A stretch of DNA of 64,000 bases, from positions 1,493,867 through 1,557,866 of the forward strand of contig CAJNOP010000002.1 in NCBI GenBank assembly GCA_905250075.1. The letters are read 5' to 3'. Below the pieces are notes generated by a model. The model did no database searches and was not told where the DNA came from. It saw only the letters and a program-made list of their open reading frames with translations. This document shows, one piece after another, positions 22,724-37,500 of the stretch. The DNA comes from Rotaria sp. Silwood1 (Eukaryota; Rotifera; Eurotatoria; Philodinida; Philodinidae). The translations under genes were made by a program, and so were the position numbers. Within the stretch, counting starts at the first letter, position 1; the number at the start of each line of letters is the position of its first letter.

Positions 22724-24567
22724 TTATTTCTTTTTTCTGATATTTCATTTGACATTCCATTTTGATATATTCAATTTTTTTTTTATGTATATTTGTAAAC
22801 ATTTAGTTTAGTAGTTTTCATAATTATTCAAACTGTTGCTAGTAATAGAATGAATAATATTTCTATGATTAAATTATTTCGTTAAATGGACAATACTTGA
22901 CTGTTAATTCTAATTACATTTCAATAATTATGAAAAAGAAAAGGAAGGCATCTATCTAATGATTGATATTTAGAAAAAAAAGAATAAAGAACTACTAATT
23001 ACAAACGATCATAATATTTATAAAAATGTTTCATGCTAAAAGAGAAAATATTAGTGATTGAAATAGTGTTGCTAGTTTTCTTTTTTATTCAAATGATGAG
23101 TTTGAAACCGATTCATGTAGATTTAGAAGTAGCAATACCATGTTACGTTTCATTTGTTTTTCAATCATATGAATATGGAAGAACAGTGATTGCTGAATAT
23201 CATAGTTTAATGTATACATTTGATAATGAACTATATATTAACGATATGTGAATCATTATAAGTGTTATATGATATTGCACATATATTCAAGTTAATTGAT
23301 AATAAATCAATATGACGAATATTTATTGTTCAACTAGCACTTGATTTTATAAATGTTCATCAAAATATGTTTGAAATATGTGTTACATTTTTGAATGGCA
23401 AAACAGAGCTTATTGATTTGAAAAATATCGTGGTTTAGATATTAGAAATGAAAATAAATGATGAATATTCGAGAGCAGTAACATTTATACTTATGAAAAA
23501 TAAATAAATGCAATGGAACTGAATCTATTAACTACTATTGATCATGATACAGAATAATCTGTTGAAATATCTTAATTTATATGAAATTTAGAAGCAGAAG
23601 AAAACATTCTTGTCGTTCTTGATGGTAAATTTGAAACAGTTACATCAATTATTGACATATTATCAAATTCAAAGTTTTCTTGTTTTAGAAATTCTTCATT
23701 GACTTTTTTCTGAACATCACAATGAATCTTACTGTAAAATAACAAAATATCTCTGTCAAATATCTGTTCGAGAAACGTGTGAGTAGTACACAGTTTGAAC
23801 TTATTGTAATTGTATTGCATGAAGAATATTTGACCTTACAGAAAGTGTTTCTACTTAATTGATTTTGAGTACTGTATGGATACCGCTTTCGTACTTGCAT
23901 TCGACTGATGCAAAAATTTTTATCTGTATTCTATCCATACTCATACTACTCATACAATCATTCAGACCGTATCTGACTCTATCTGTATGATTCGAACTCA
24001 CATTCCATCCATACGCATAACATTCATACTCATACTCGATTAGTATTGATAGTTTGCAATGTAAATTCCTCATTCGTTGTATTTTGATGTAGAAAAAATG
24101 AAACACACTAGTGAACAAAAGTCTCCCTTCCCAGATTTTACGGCAAAACGTCCCCAATCATCAAATTGGCTTTTGCTCGACTTTATGCTTGAATGATAGA
24201 CTGTAGTGATTTATTTAACATCCTAGAAAAGTTTAGTTTTTCAGATCGTTTTTGGTATACAAAGATGGCTACAACTGTTTATACACGATTTGTATTGTTT
24301 CATAAGTAGACTGAACAATCGATTCGTAGCTTAAATCTTCAAATAAACTGTTTTCGAGATTCTTCGAACTACTCTCTTTATCATGCTATTCTTCATGTAA
24401 TAAAGAATCAGTACATGTCACTATTACTTTTCAAAATAAAAAAAGGATTGAGAACAAAACAACAAAAATAATATTAGAAAAATTTGGTCGGTGTTCTTTT
24501 GATACATACATGTAGTGAATCGTTTACGAGCATCACTCGATTGCACATAGAATTCATAAGGACAGAA
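22724..24567. other. Intergenic with decayed coding-like pieces
   Basis: Contains the 3' UTR of the Ly6-like gene and little else that can be named. A 72-codon frame at 23033-23251 followed by in-frame-looking fragments around 23340-23510 (LNGKTELIDLKN) may be remnants of a dead gene. At about 23930-24040 there is a low-complexity stretch of catac/ccatac units. No RNA gene was seen. Confidence 0.4.
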
Positions 24568-26301
24568 TTAGTTTGAAAAAAGTGATTTATCGTTGTATGG
24601 CTGCAGAATTTTGTTAGTTATTGTCTGGTTTGTGTTAGTAATAATCAGCGGAAGTTTCAGGTGCATATTCGTGAAAAAGCCAGCAAGGACAGCAGAGATA
24701 TGGAGTTCGTAGCGTATGATGAGCAATGTTCGATTAGGAGAGAACGGAAACTGATAAGAACATGTAGGAGGTGTCGTGTGAAGCACATGTAATTGAAATT
24801 GTTTGTGAAAATGTTCCCCTGAAAAATCATCAATTTCGTCCAAATCCATGTTAGGTAGATAAATGTCTCTTGGGCCGTGATAGTGTACTTTCCATTCTTG
24901 AACAAGAGTTACAGACATTGATTGTATGAGTATATGGTACGGATTGTACACGTCAACCTCAAGTGTGAAATTACTTCCAGCAACGATAACATTGTTTGGA
25001 ATAATGGCATGAATACGAACACCTTTTCGATTTTCGTCATGATCTTCAACTCGCGTTACATTTGTAGATGACAATGGATAATGTTGAATAACCAGAGGAA
25101 ACTCTCTTTCAATGTCTTTCGTATACCATTCGGCCGTAACTATTGTGACGCGAACAAAGTAGTGCACAAATGGAGTGTCAGGACGAATCTGTTTGATCGA
25201 AGACGGCAATGGATCATTAAGATGAATACTAAACGGCCAAGTATAGTTGCCAGGCGGTAGGAGAAATTCATCCTCACCACTGTTCGAGTATAGAAAGAGC
25301 TGTTCTCCAAAGAATACTACTCGATGAGTATCTATCGTTTTTCCTTTGCCGCTTTGCGTTCGAACAGCGAAAACAATCTCACCGACCAATGTAACATTGA
25401 TGCTTATCAAATTCAATGCCGGATGACCACTATTGTCAAATCTAATCGTGCCTGAAACGAGCTCACCAGCCAAATATCGAATCTTGCCTTGTTGATCAAA
25501 CTGACATGTGATATTCTGTTTCAATGCACTGATTTTTGTACCTGCCACATGGCAAAATTAAAAATGTTTTACTTCATTCAAAAAGTTGGAAATTTAGACA
25601 CTGAACTCTTTTAATATGATTTGAAATCTGGCAACGCAAAGAATATAACTTTCTAATATATTTTTCAGAAAAATGACCCAATCACTGGTAAAGATCTATG
25701 AAAAACTAATAAAGATAGCTGAAAAATGAATTTCAATGTTTCATCGTCAAATTATAGTCAGAAATCACGAACATTGATTCAAGATTGCTCAGTAAATATG
25801 AGCTTACTATCAAATATCCCCCTGCAAATATTAACGTCACAAAACTCAATGGATCGAAATTTCATTCTTTAGAACGTATACATTCTGTAAAATTGATCTG
25901 AAAATTTGAGTGTAAGATTTCAATGACTGATAGAAATCTTAAATCTGATGTCGTTCGCGTACATTAAAGACGTTATCTAATGTCTATTACAATAGTTAGA
26001 CAGTTAACAGAACTATTGTCATGTATTCTACTAGCAATACGTACAAAAGAAGATTTGTGGATATATGTTGGAATTAGTATGTAAAAGATTCTTGATTCAT
26101 ACCTGTTATTTTTTCCCATAATTGATTGACGAAACTGCATTGGATGAGAGCAATAATGACGATGAGAACAGCAACAAACGTGACAGATAGAATTAGATTT
26201 TTTGTAATATTTCGTTGAGAAGCAACAACATCATGATTCGTTGGTCGGTAAGTGAGTATGCCAATAGGATCTCTGCTTTGATGCCAACGCATTTTAGACA
26301 A
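24568..26301 (-). CDS. Membrane-anchored arrestin-fold protein
   Basis: Two exons, 26103-26301 and 24568-25541, with a 561-nt intron, join in phase to 390 residues. Residues 1-35 are a basic, soluble tail, followed by one strong hydrophobic segment (about 36-55, LILSVTFVAVLIVIIALI). The remainder has the two beta-sandwich domains of alpha-arrestins: ISINVTLVGEIVF, FLLPPGNYTWPFSIHLNDPLPSS, VHYFVRVTIV, then SNFTLEVDVYNPYHILIQSMSVTLVQEWKVH. Seven N-glycosylation sequons lie beyond the membrane segment (N76, N115, N165, N227, N257, N336, N371). By the positive-inside rule the arrestin part would face the lumen or exterior, unlike ordinary cytosolic arrestins. No PPxY motifs were seen. Function unknown. 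Confidence 0.82.
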
Positions 26302-29300
26302 TGGTTTTTTTTCACGTTGTGCGTATTTATTTTATAAGATGTTCTTTAGATGTTACTTTAATGGAAGGTTATCAGCTGTATCAGTAATTTCGTCAAAACT
26401 AAGCACAGATGAAAAAAAAATTTGCAGTAATCAACTTATTGCTTAGGCTGAAAGGGTAGGATCAATAACGTGACTTTGAGTTCAACCAATATCAAATTTC
26501 GTATTCTAAAACAATTGGCTACCCTGTTTTTTCAATGAAAATTTACTTTTTTTTTACGAAAAATACAATCAATTAAGACCTGCTCAATCAGCAAACTGCG
26601 AAGGATAAAAAACAAAAAAAAAACAAATAATAACAGTTCTACTGAAACTTTAACTATGCTACAATATTTTCCGTGAAATTTTACATTGTTTTATATGTAT
26701 TTCGAAATGTCGGAGAAAAATATTTCTGAGAAAAATCATTGAATTAACAAATATGAAAACACGAAGAAATCTGTTTTTTGATCAACTGTTGTCCTTCCAC
26801 TTTTTATTCATATAAATTATACAACCGTTTTTACAATTCAAATTAAAATTCATAACCATTTGCTGATAATCCAATTCTACATTAGGCGGAAAGTTTTAGT
26901 CTGAAGCCTTTACTTCTGATGGATAAGCGTTAGAATACTGAAAATATAATAGGAACAACAAGCACAAAATTCTCTATCTAGTTACATGATATATTTTAGT
27001 GTTAACATCGGACTTGGTGAGCCTAGAGCTACATAAATTTATTTCTGTGTGCAAAGAAAAAACATGAGATTTCAGTTAGACAATTGAGTTGTACTAAATT
27101 GTTACATAGGATATATTTAACACTCATGTCTAGGCACACATACAGACAACATGAATGAATTGCGATTTTGTAGACGTTAGAGAACAGAATAATATACGCT
27201 AATCAAAATGCACACCAAGTATTTTCTTTACACTTCTGATATGTTATTTAGGCGCCGTAGTGGTGTGCAAGTACCAATGTAGAATAGAAATAAAAGCAAT
27301 TCAATTTTTATTGCTTGTAGACTAAATCTATATGCATCAGAACTGCCCTAATAGTCATTAGAATCCTCATACTCACGAAATAAAAAAATTGTGAGTTATG
27401 AGCACGTGACCAGAGGCGAGTACTGGAAGACGATCTAAACAACGAGAATTACTAATTGTTTATTATCTGAAGTAGAAAATCAGTAAATAAAATATAATGG
27501 ATTGACTGACATGTAATTTTCCATCGTAATCAAATTCATACGGTCAGTGCATTTCTTTTCAATATGAATACTAAAAATGAAGAAAATTGATGATAAACAG
27601 AAAGCTTTATCCACTACGATCTTGTCTTTATCAAACTAATAACAAAAAAGATAAAAAATTTCCTTCTATTCAGCCATCATCTCCTTCTAATACTGATTTG
27701 CTTTTATTTTGATTCTCCGTTTTCTGACCAACTCTTGCAATGGACATTTATCATTATGGATACAAGAAAGAGAGAAAAACACTCGAAAGATTATAATACA
27801 TCACACAAGAAAGGGCACACGCTGAACGAAATGCGTTAGATTGAAAGAGACTTAATAACAGTAATTGTTTACCTGTTATCACGACTTGAATATTTGAGAT
27901 AGAAATGAAGTTATCCGAACAAAAGATGAAAAAAAGAAAAACTGCAGTAGTTACGCAGAGCAGTGAATGATTTGTACTATCACATGAAATGAAAACAAAA
28001 AACAACAGAGAAAGAAACCACGTGAAAAGAGATACAGGAAGCTACTAACTCATCAATTAATACAGAATGGAGAAAAAGAAAAATAATTGCACTAAGACTT
28101 GCGATGCAAGAAAAATACGCATGATAATTGTGGAAAGGAAAGAAAAAAATCTAGATGCGAGTTGCGATGCAAGAAAAGAAAGACATAGCTAGGAAGTTTA
28201 AGATAAGGAGCAAATAGAGCAAAAACAGTCATGGGAATGACAAAACAAGAAAAACATACACATGATCAGACTGAAAGAGCCACAACAAAAAAGAAACAAG
28301 CACAAAAATGGCCATATCAGAGTGTAATAGAAGATCTCTAATGTCAGATTGTTTTTGAGTACAACGAAAACTATGCATTCATATGATTTTCGATAGGGGA
28401 CACTGGGATGTCTTTTCATCGATAAAAGGTCAAACCCATAAAAAAGTGAACTTTTGAGTCTAGGAAAAGGTCCATGTTGCGAAAATCGTGATGATTTTAG
28501 TGATTTAAAAAGACAGTGGGAAATTGAAATGAATCGGATTCTTTAAGAAATCAGCAATACAATCAGATTTTATCACGGTCATTTGTAAGACAAAGAGATT
28601 TTTTCAAATCATCACAATGAATCGCAATTTAATCAACCTGTTCACTGACTAATTAGCAATAGATAATTAGTTATGAAGAAAAAAATTCTCAGAATTCAAG
28701 AAATCAATATGAAAACATCTTACGCAAAGTTTCATGCATTGAAATACAAATGTTTCAAGCCAAAACAATTTTAGTTGTCATAATGGCTGTCACTATTGTA
28801 TCATGCAGGGGATTGGATAATGATAGAATAAGAGAACTTTACAGTTCATTTCAGTTTTATTCTATCTATAGTATAATCACAAGAAGTTCTATGTTTTACT
28901 GTTGTGATTACGCGATTCATCGTACTAGTATCCAGTTTCGTCTTACCTAGATTCGAAATTCTTTCTTTACTTTGCAGCGAAGACACTTAGGATTTGCCAC
29001 CTCAATTTTTCCTTGTCAAATACTCTTTCTCAGCTCTCTTTTGTTGTAGATGTTACAATTTTCACGATTGATGATTCTGTATAGAGCGTTTACAAACACA
29101 GCAATGGTTTAGTGATTTGCACCCATGAATAGTGTTCTGTTATTTCTAATCTTTTTATATTTTAAGTGAATTAAGATGCACACGTCTGTATAATAATGTT
29201 TTGTTTTCATGCTGTTCGTTAATAAAATAATACAGTATATATATACTTAGTACTATAAATGTATGTCAAATTAATAGCCACTAGTTGGTTTGATCAATGT

Positions 29301-31567
29301 TCATATTTGGAATAAATAGCACTTTGATGAGAGAACTCACCAATATCGATGAGTTTTCCTGGAGTAAAATCTGTGAGCGAATGACTATTTATGAACAAAA
29401 TCTTTTGAACTAGAGGGAAAATCGTTGATTTATCGCATTTTACTGCACGAGTACCGTTTCGATGCATCGCAATTAATGGACAATTTCATACAGAATTAGA
29501 AAATATGGCGAAGATCGACTCAAACGAAAAAGACATTAGAGGATCTCTTCTGTACAAATTAATGTAACTAGAAAAATACGTCCGATTCATATAAAATTTG
29601 TTGACCGAGTCGTCTGATTCTTGTTGATGCAAGAGTAGTCTCCACATTAGAATAGGTGGAATTCTATGGTCTGAACTTGTATGCAAAAATTCGTTTTGTT
29701 GGTCTATGCAAGTAATTACTGCACTAAATTCTCAAAAATGATTCGGCTCATAGAATTGAAAGCTATCGTAGATTCGTTTACAAATTGCATTAATCTTAGC
29801 TAATATTTTTTCTACGGTATTTATATCAATACTATCTGATAAACAAAGTACAATATTCAATACAACTTTTCGAGAAAACTAGCTAATTACATCAAGGCTG
29901 TAATGAAATTACTTTTAAGATTGTATGTTTATTTCGTTGTATTGATGAAGTGTATGACAAAAGAGGCTCGATTAAAAAACCAAAATGTCACTTTCATTAT
30001 TACAAATTTGTTTAAGTTTCAATATTTGAGTCTTATCAAAATAAAATATATTGAGTTGATATGTAATAATGCACTGTTCAAAAGCCAAAAAAAAGTAAAC
30101 TCGAAACTGCTTAAATTCAAAACTTCCAGCTCATTTCACCTGAGTCCATATTTTATAACATATCAAGTCTTTATTGTTGAATCTACTATTGTAATCTTTT
30201 TGAGTTTATATTATTGAGTTGTTGAAATCAAAGATACTACATATTTCAGTATTTCAGCAAAATAGCATTGAAATGTTTGTTTTCAACAAAGAAAAAAGTG
30301 AAGATTCCTTGACAGATTCACGAATTTTTGTATCAGTCTTGATGATTTAACTGTTTCAATTTGATCCTCGGCTTCAGCTTTGTACAGCCGCGAAATTCGC
30401 TCTTTCAAGTCCCATAGCAACATAATATCTGTAACTTTTTACAGTTATCTTGAGTGTGCTAGCGCTGATTCTCGAGACTTTTCCTGTGTTGTTAAGAGCT
30501 TTTCAAATTGTGGTCTAACTTCATATTGTTAATTTTTTTCTTACCGCAAGAGTAAAATGCATAATAAATGCTCTAAAAACTTTCACTACTCTTGATTTAA
30601 TGATGTCTTAAACGTTTTATTTATTTGCCATTGTTCACCTTTTATCAGTGTGCGGAAAAAATCTGCTAAAAGAAATCTAGCAAATATAAAGACAATAGAA
30701 AGAAAATGTATGAAATATTCTTTAAGAACAAGTTTCATGTGCTTTTAAGATATAAAAACAATTTAGGAACAATCTGAAACAACATTTACATGAGTAGAAT
30801 TGGCTTTGAACTATAGAATGATAAACTACCCAAGATATCTTAAGATAATACTTAAAGTTTATTAAATAATGCAGATAATATATGCAAAAGGTTGGCAGAC
30901 GACGAATCCTGATTAAGCTAAACAACAAAAATATTATGCATGTAACCTTTCAAAAGGTTTGTTTAACATGTTCAAATATATCTCAAAAATTTATTGGCCT
31001 TATATTCGAAAATAATATCGAACAATTTTAGTCAATTGTTACTATCGACTAGGCATCGAAAATTTATTGGTAACATGTAGATGAAAGAATAAACTCGAAA
31101 TTTCGACTTTACGTGCCGAGCTTATTTTCCTTGACGATTTTTTCTTTCGTTGATCAAATTCATGCTTGTATTAAATAATGTAAAAGATTTTCCTTTGTTA
31201 TAAAAAATAAATGGATTCTCATATATGATTTTCGTTTAGATATAGTATCTTATGCATACTAACTTTCTAGTATAACTTTAAGTAAAAAAAATGATTCATA
31301 ACATAATCGAACTTTTTTTTTTTTTTTTATTTCGATAAATAAATAAGATAGAAGTCAGATGAGCTAAAACGAAGAAGAAAATAACAATGAGAAAATAAGA
31401 ATGTTCATTAATTTTTGCACAAATTTCATCCTTTTGACTGATTATGTGACAAATATAATCAGAAAAAAAATAATAACAACTAGCAATACATATATATAAA
31501 TTCAAGACCCAACGATCAAAAAAAAATAAAGAAAAACAAAAACAAACAAAAAACAAAAAACTTTTTT
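26302..31567. other. Gene-poor region, about 5.3 kb
   Basis: No intact gene was recognised. A signal-peptide-like frame at 28750-28950 (MFQAKTILVVIMAVTIVSC then a short tail) might be the first exon of a lost secreted protein. Two copies of ttgcgatgcaagaaaa (about 28100 and 28162) form small hairpins (cttgc-gat-gcaag in the first). A coding-like but broken segment lies at 30290-30513. The rest is A-rich, purine-biased sequence with no evident repeat family. Confidence 0.4.
30290..30513 (-). pseudogene. Broken coding-like fragment, family unknown
   Basis: Read on the minus strand, one frame gives a charged, helix-like sequence: QFEKLLTTQEKSRESALAHS, then two stops within four codons, then MLLWDLKERISRLYKAEAEDQ continuing to KFVNLSRNL. 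The residue composition looks like real coiled-coil protein interrupted by stops. No start, splice sites or homologue could be assigned. It may be a remnant of a gene or mobile element. Confidence 0.3.
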
Positions 31568-34500
31568 TTATTGCAGAATAATTCGAATTTCACGATGTAA
31601 ATGATAAAGAAAATCAACATAAGACGCACCGCCTGTGAAACCTTTATCTTCAACAAGATAATTCTTGAAAAATGGTTCTATTGTATCACGTTGTCGAATA
31701 ACAAAAAGCTATAAAGAAAAAATTTATAGAAAAACAGGAAATCGTTTTTTTTTTCTTATTTAACATACTTTCATATGGGAATTTCGTTCATTACGAATTA
31801 TTTTTAACAATTTTCGAACATTCTTTGATATTGGATTATCAAGCTCAACAATACGACACTAAAAATAAATGGATCTTTAATATATATATACGTATGTACA
31901 TAGATTAAAGTTTCTACTCTTTCTGGTTGAATATTTGCTGCAGATTGAAGATCAAATAAAGATTGCACAAATGTGGGATCGATTTGACTACCAAGCCAAA
32001 TATACATAAAAAGACCATTCTCTAAAAAATATTTATATAAAAAAAACAACAAGTTTATATTGTTTGTCATAAAGTTTAATTCAAAATGTACTGCGTTATA
32101 TTTTCTAAACTATGACCAACACTTATTCATTTTGGTATGGCCTTATTGATGGTCATGTAAAACTGACGTTGAATATCATATTGTCACCACTCATGTATTC
32201 TAGATAGATAAAGGGAAGATGATGTTGTTTCCGGTAGAAACAAGATCAGTTTCTTTTAGATCAAGACTAGAACAAAGACTAAAAACAACTACCTTCTTTT
32301 TCCGTTCACACATACACAATAAAAGATCCGAATGTTCTAATATAAACTTCTATCTTTAAATAATCAACTATCACTATTGCATTTCAGTTAGTTCATTATG
32401 ATTATGTTTCAAATACAAAAGAAAAAGAACTACAGTTAAATGTCACTTGTTCATAAATTGTTTTAAAATGAGCTATTCCATTTTGTTACTATTGATGATG
32501 TTTCACATATGTGAGGTTTTCTTTTGTTTACATTATTTTGTTATTGTCTTTGAATTCCGATCGAGGCTGTATCAATAAATGTACTAATTTGTTTTCACAT
32601 TTATCAATAGTTGAAACGATTTCAATACTTGAATCATTGTTAGAATGATCATAATTATCAAAATTTGAATTTTGATCGTCACAATGAAGTGCACAAGGTT
32701 GTTCCTTGATATTTTATATATTCACTTAATGTATATTATTGCTGACACAAATGCAATTTAATATTAAGCATCGTCTACTCTTTGCACCATCGACAGTTCC
32801 CTTTTTTTACTATTGTTGTGACTCTAGCTGATAATAGCTTTTTTCTTCCTCCAAACATTATATAGTCCCTTTAAGCATACATAAGCTATTACTTTCTTTT
32901 CTATTCTTTCGTAACTTTTATTCTCCAATAAACACAACTCAGCAATATTTCAACAAAAAAAAAAGGTAAAAAAGATTTAAACGAAGGCTTTATTCACAAG
33001 ACTCGGGTCTCCTATTATGTGTGGAATTAGTCCCATGCATATCTATTTACAATTATCAATTGCTGCTCTCTATGCATATTCTAAAGAAGATAATATAAAA
33101 TTTATTATCTTACCAATAACATAAGCTCCTGAATCAGATAAATGTTCATATAAGCATCGAACCATTGATGGTGGAATATTATTTTCGTCCAAATTATGCT
33201 AAAGTAAAATAAAATAAATAAAATGAAAAATTTCTTTCTTTTTTCAATAATCTACAAACCAATGGATAAATTCTTGGATATAAATATGCTGATGTTCCTT
33301 TTATATTCATTGACATTAATCGATGCATTAACCAACTTCGATCGTCTGTTGTTAGTGTTTGAGCTATATATAAATAAAATTAATATTAATAAATAAATGA
33401 AAAATAAAAAACAAAAATTTTTTAACATACTGCCAGTTAAAACATCAGATTTAACTAATGATGCTACATAAATAGGTAATAATTTTAATGTATCAGGTAA
33501 AATTAATTGTCCAGCTGATGTTGTTTGTGCACAATGTTTTCGATAACAAGCTAACATATTAGCAGCTTGTATTATTATATTTTCTCGTATACTTTTTGGA
33601 GTTGACATTGATATTGAACGAATAGCTAAAATAATTATTCAAACAAAAAAGAAAAAGATCTTGAAATTTTTTATTTTTATATTTCTACTAACCAATTTTT
33701 ATTATGTAATTCATAATTGTATCAAGATCACATGATGGATAAAGTGATGTATATGATGATGTTACTGTTAATGCTAATGTTAATATTCTTAAACGACGTT
33801 GACCAGATATACTAGTATAAAGTAAAGCGGCCTATTTGAAAAAAAAAACGAAAGAATGAAACAATAAATAAATAAAAAATAACTTAACTTACTTGAATGC
33901 AAATATTATTTTCAACAGGTAATTTATCATCATGTTTTAATTCAACGGATACTGTTTTATCTGAATCAATTGTACCAAATATCATTTCAGTTGCATTTGT
34001 CATATGAAAATTACCAAGAAAATCAACTGGTCGAATGCCTGAAAATTAGATCAAAAAATTTTTCTTTTTATTGATGAATAATATTATTTTCTTTTTAAAT
34101 ACCTGCACTAGTTCGTATACGCATTAATGCATCAAAAACAGTAGTTCGTTGAAAATTACGTTTAAGTTCATCTAATAAACGTTCACCATCATTCTCAATC
34201 TTAAAAATCAAAAAAAAAAAAAAAATTAAATATTTTTATACATGGAAAAAAAAATCTTACTGAAAAGTAATTAAATTTATAAATTTGTCCACCAGATACA
34301 CGACAAACTTCACCAATTGTAGCAAGATCAACATAATTATTTGGAAATACAAATAAATCAACAGCACAACCATTTTGAACACATTCTTCACCAAGTTTTG
34401 TATAAAAATTATCAACTGGTGAAAGAAGTATCTGAAGATATTTTTTTTTTTTTTATAAATTTAATTCAACACAAGAAAAACGAAATAAAAACAAACCAAC

Positions 34501-37500
34501 CTTTTCTTTATCAGTACCAAGTAATTTTTTATCATCACGATTTGATAATTTTCCAGGAGCAACAGCAATTGGTAATGTTGTTGAAAATATATAAATTTTA
34601 CCACAACAATTGGCTCCCTATTGTATATTAAATTTACTTATGAATAAATCTATTTTATTGTACTGTCTTCGAATAAATGATGTAATTATTGTTTTTTTAC
34701 AGAAATATTGTCAATGATGAAAAATTTCAAAATTGCCTTAGTCGTAACTATGATTACAATCATTGAAGATTTAAAATACATATGATGATCAGATTATTAG
34801 ATCAATAATTATATACAATGTGATAATGTTTATTGATAATCTTATGTTAAAACTTGATGTCAGATGAGACCTGATAGTTTGATTATGTTAATTGGACTCT
34901 ATCACGAACCAAGGAATCGTCCGACTTGATTTCTATTGTTTGAGCTCGTATTGGGGCTACAAGGATTCGTCCCCATCCGTCTTTGGAGTCAAGTTACAAT
35001 CGTTTTCTGTGAATGTTCGACCTTTCTTTAGATATATACCGAAATCGAAAGGCAAAATTACGGTGTGAAACTTGACACATAGATAGATCTAATAATTCAT
35101 AGAATATTCTGAAACCTTGCGCCGGCAATGATGATTCTTTTGAAATTCGATATCTCGACAAACGAACATTCTTTTCGGTTGAAACTTTAAAGATATTCTA
35201 CGGACCATTCGACCTATAGATAGGTAAAATGTAACGTGGAAGTTCTTTTTTTTTATGATTTTCCAGTGTACCTCTATCTTGTCTTACTGAGACCTCATTA
35301 CGAGATCAATATGAGCTCAAGTAGTGGGTATCAATACGGATTGTTGCATTGTAAATACGATAAACCCTCAACTTTGATAAGAACTATTATATTTCAATGT
35401 TATGTCTACAAAGCTTGGATCTATTTCACACAGATCGATTCTTATCGATAAAACTGTTAGACAGATCTAACATTTAGTACAAGAACTTTTCTAGAGATCT
35501 TACGATTTGCCTTGACGTGAAACAGTTTTAATCTAACGAGAGAACTCTACTAAATGATTAAAAGCTTTAAGGCTCATATTTTGGCCATAAGTAGGACTTG
35601 ATAGAATTAGAAGAACTCCAAAAGGATTTGTTTTCATAGGTCTCTTTAGTTAAATTATGAATGTTCCAAGTTTAAATCCAACAGCGTAAATAAACTACTT
35701 CTAATGCTTGAATTACAACATTCTAACATTTCTATAGAAGGCTCTCTTTATTCTTTTGTTTATACTCGTTCTGATGTGAGTTGCGACTTCAAATGAAATA
35801 AAAAACCAGATCAGTCAAATGAAAATGAAAGATAAACTATGAATGAGGAGATATATTCAAACAAAGCAACAGATACAAGTAATTGAGAAATGCATATGAC
35901 GGTTTTTAAAGCACATACATGAAACAATTCTATTGTATTAAAGTACTAATACTTCATGCTTCTTTTCTATAGCACTTAACTCATCTGACCAACGCAACAA
36001 TATGATTTTTTTTACAATAGCTTGATGTCTTAGCTATGAGTATTTCAAAAAGAAATTTTTCTTTTGAAATGTTACAGTATTGTAATTCAAGAAAAAGAAG
36101 CAGTTTATGTATGCTTCTGGTCCGAAACTTAAAACGTCCGTATCTCAACCACATATGTCTATGGGGGCAAATTCTTTTGGAGTTCCTCTAGTGCTACTAA
36201 GTCCTACTTATAACCAGAATATGAGCCCAAAAGCTTTTAATCAGTTGGTGAGGTTCCCTTGTAAGTCATGATTCTATTATTTTATTTGAACAAGAGTTTA
36301 TATACTTGTTATAAAGATGTCAAATATTCGATAGGTTCAATTTTTTTTTCTCTATCTGTCATTGTGTCTCGTCCTCATATACTATCAAGTCGTTTTTATA
36401 TGCTTCTATTAGTCTAGTAGTCGTTTAAAACATATAAGATTCTGTTTAACTGTCTATACTAATAGTAATCTATTTAAAAATCTTCTTGTCGAGTCTTACT
36501 TTTAACGCTTGAATGCCTGCTTCAATAACTGGTGCTAATACAGTTTCTGTTTCTTGCGTATTTGCAAATGTTTGTGGAATATTATCAAGTAAACTATAAA
36601 TAAGAAAAAAGAAGTACACGAAAAAAAGAATATTTCTTTTAATAAATTTGTATTTAATTACGTGTTAATCACATTGCGTGAAGTTTGTGGTGAACAAAGA
36701 AAACCATCAAGTAATGGTACAAATATATCTTCAAGTTCGGAGACAACCATCATTTGGGGCTGTCCAAGTGTATTCTAATAAAAAATAAAAATAAAATTCA
36801 TGTGAAAAGAAAATTAAACATTTTTTCATTTCGTGTAAGAATATGTGATATGCAAATGCAACCATAAAACGAAAATATGTTTAGAGCTGTACGATGTGTG
36901 ATAATTAGACGAACAAAATAGTAGACAAAAATGAATACACTACCAAAAACAAATATAAAAATAAGCTACTCTCTTTCGCTCTCTCTTTCTAGATAATTTA
37001 CTTGCCCCCTGAAAGAGAGACGATAAATTCAATGATGATACTGACAATAAATAAAAATCTATCAAGTATCTTACTTTAATATTATAAAAATGTATTTGTT
37101 TATCAAATGTTGCAAAACCAACTCGTACTGTCGATGTTTCAGCATTTTTATCTCTATACATATATGCATATGAAATAATTATAATTATCAAAAAACATAA
37201 AATAATTAACCAACTTTGGTAAATAATCAAGAAGTTCTGTTTTTAATATATGACAAATATATTCAACAAGACCACTACGAACACTATTATAAGATACATC
37301 AATCATAAATAGAAATGCTGGTGGTTCGGGCCATTTTTCATCCTACAGAGAAGATAACAAAAAAATACCATAAAAAATAAACTAAAACTAACATACTTTA
37401 CAATATTGTTGTGTTGCTAAAATTTCATACGAACCAAGACAAAGCTCAGGTCGTTGATACCAATCTACACGACGACCACTATGATCAAGATGATTAAAAT

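Noticed and set aside
23930-24040. Repeated catac/ccatac units as a possible CRISPR or satellite array
   Set aside because: Units are short, irregular and without constant spacing; low-complexity DNA in a eukaryotic genome.
27754-28419. Minus-strand Phe/Cys-rich frames
   Set aside because: They are the complement of an A/G-rich stretch; composition explains the open frames.
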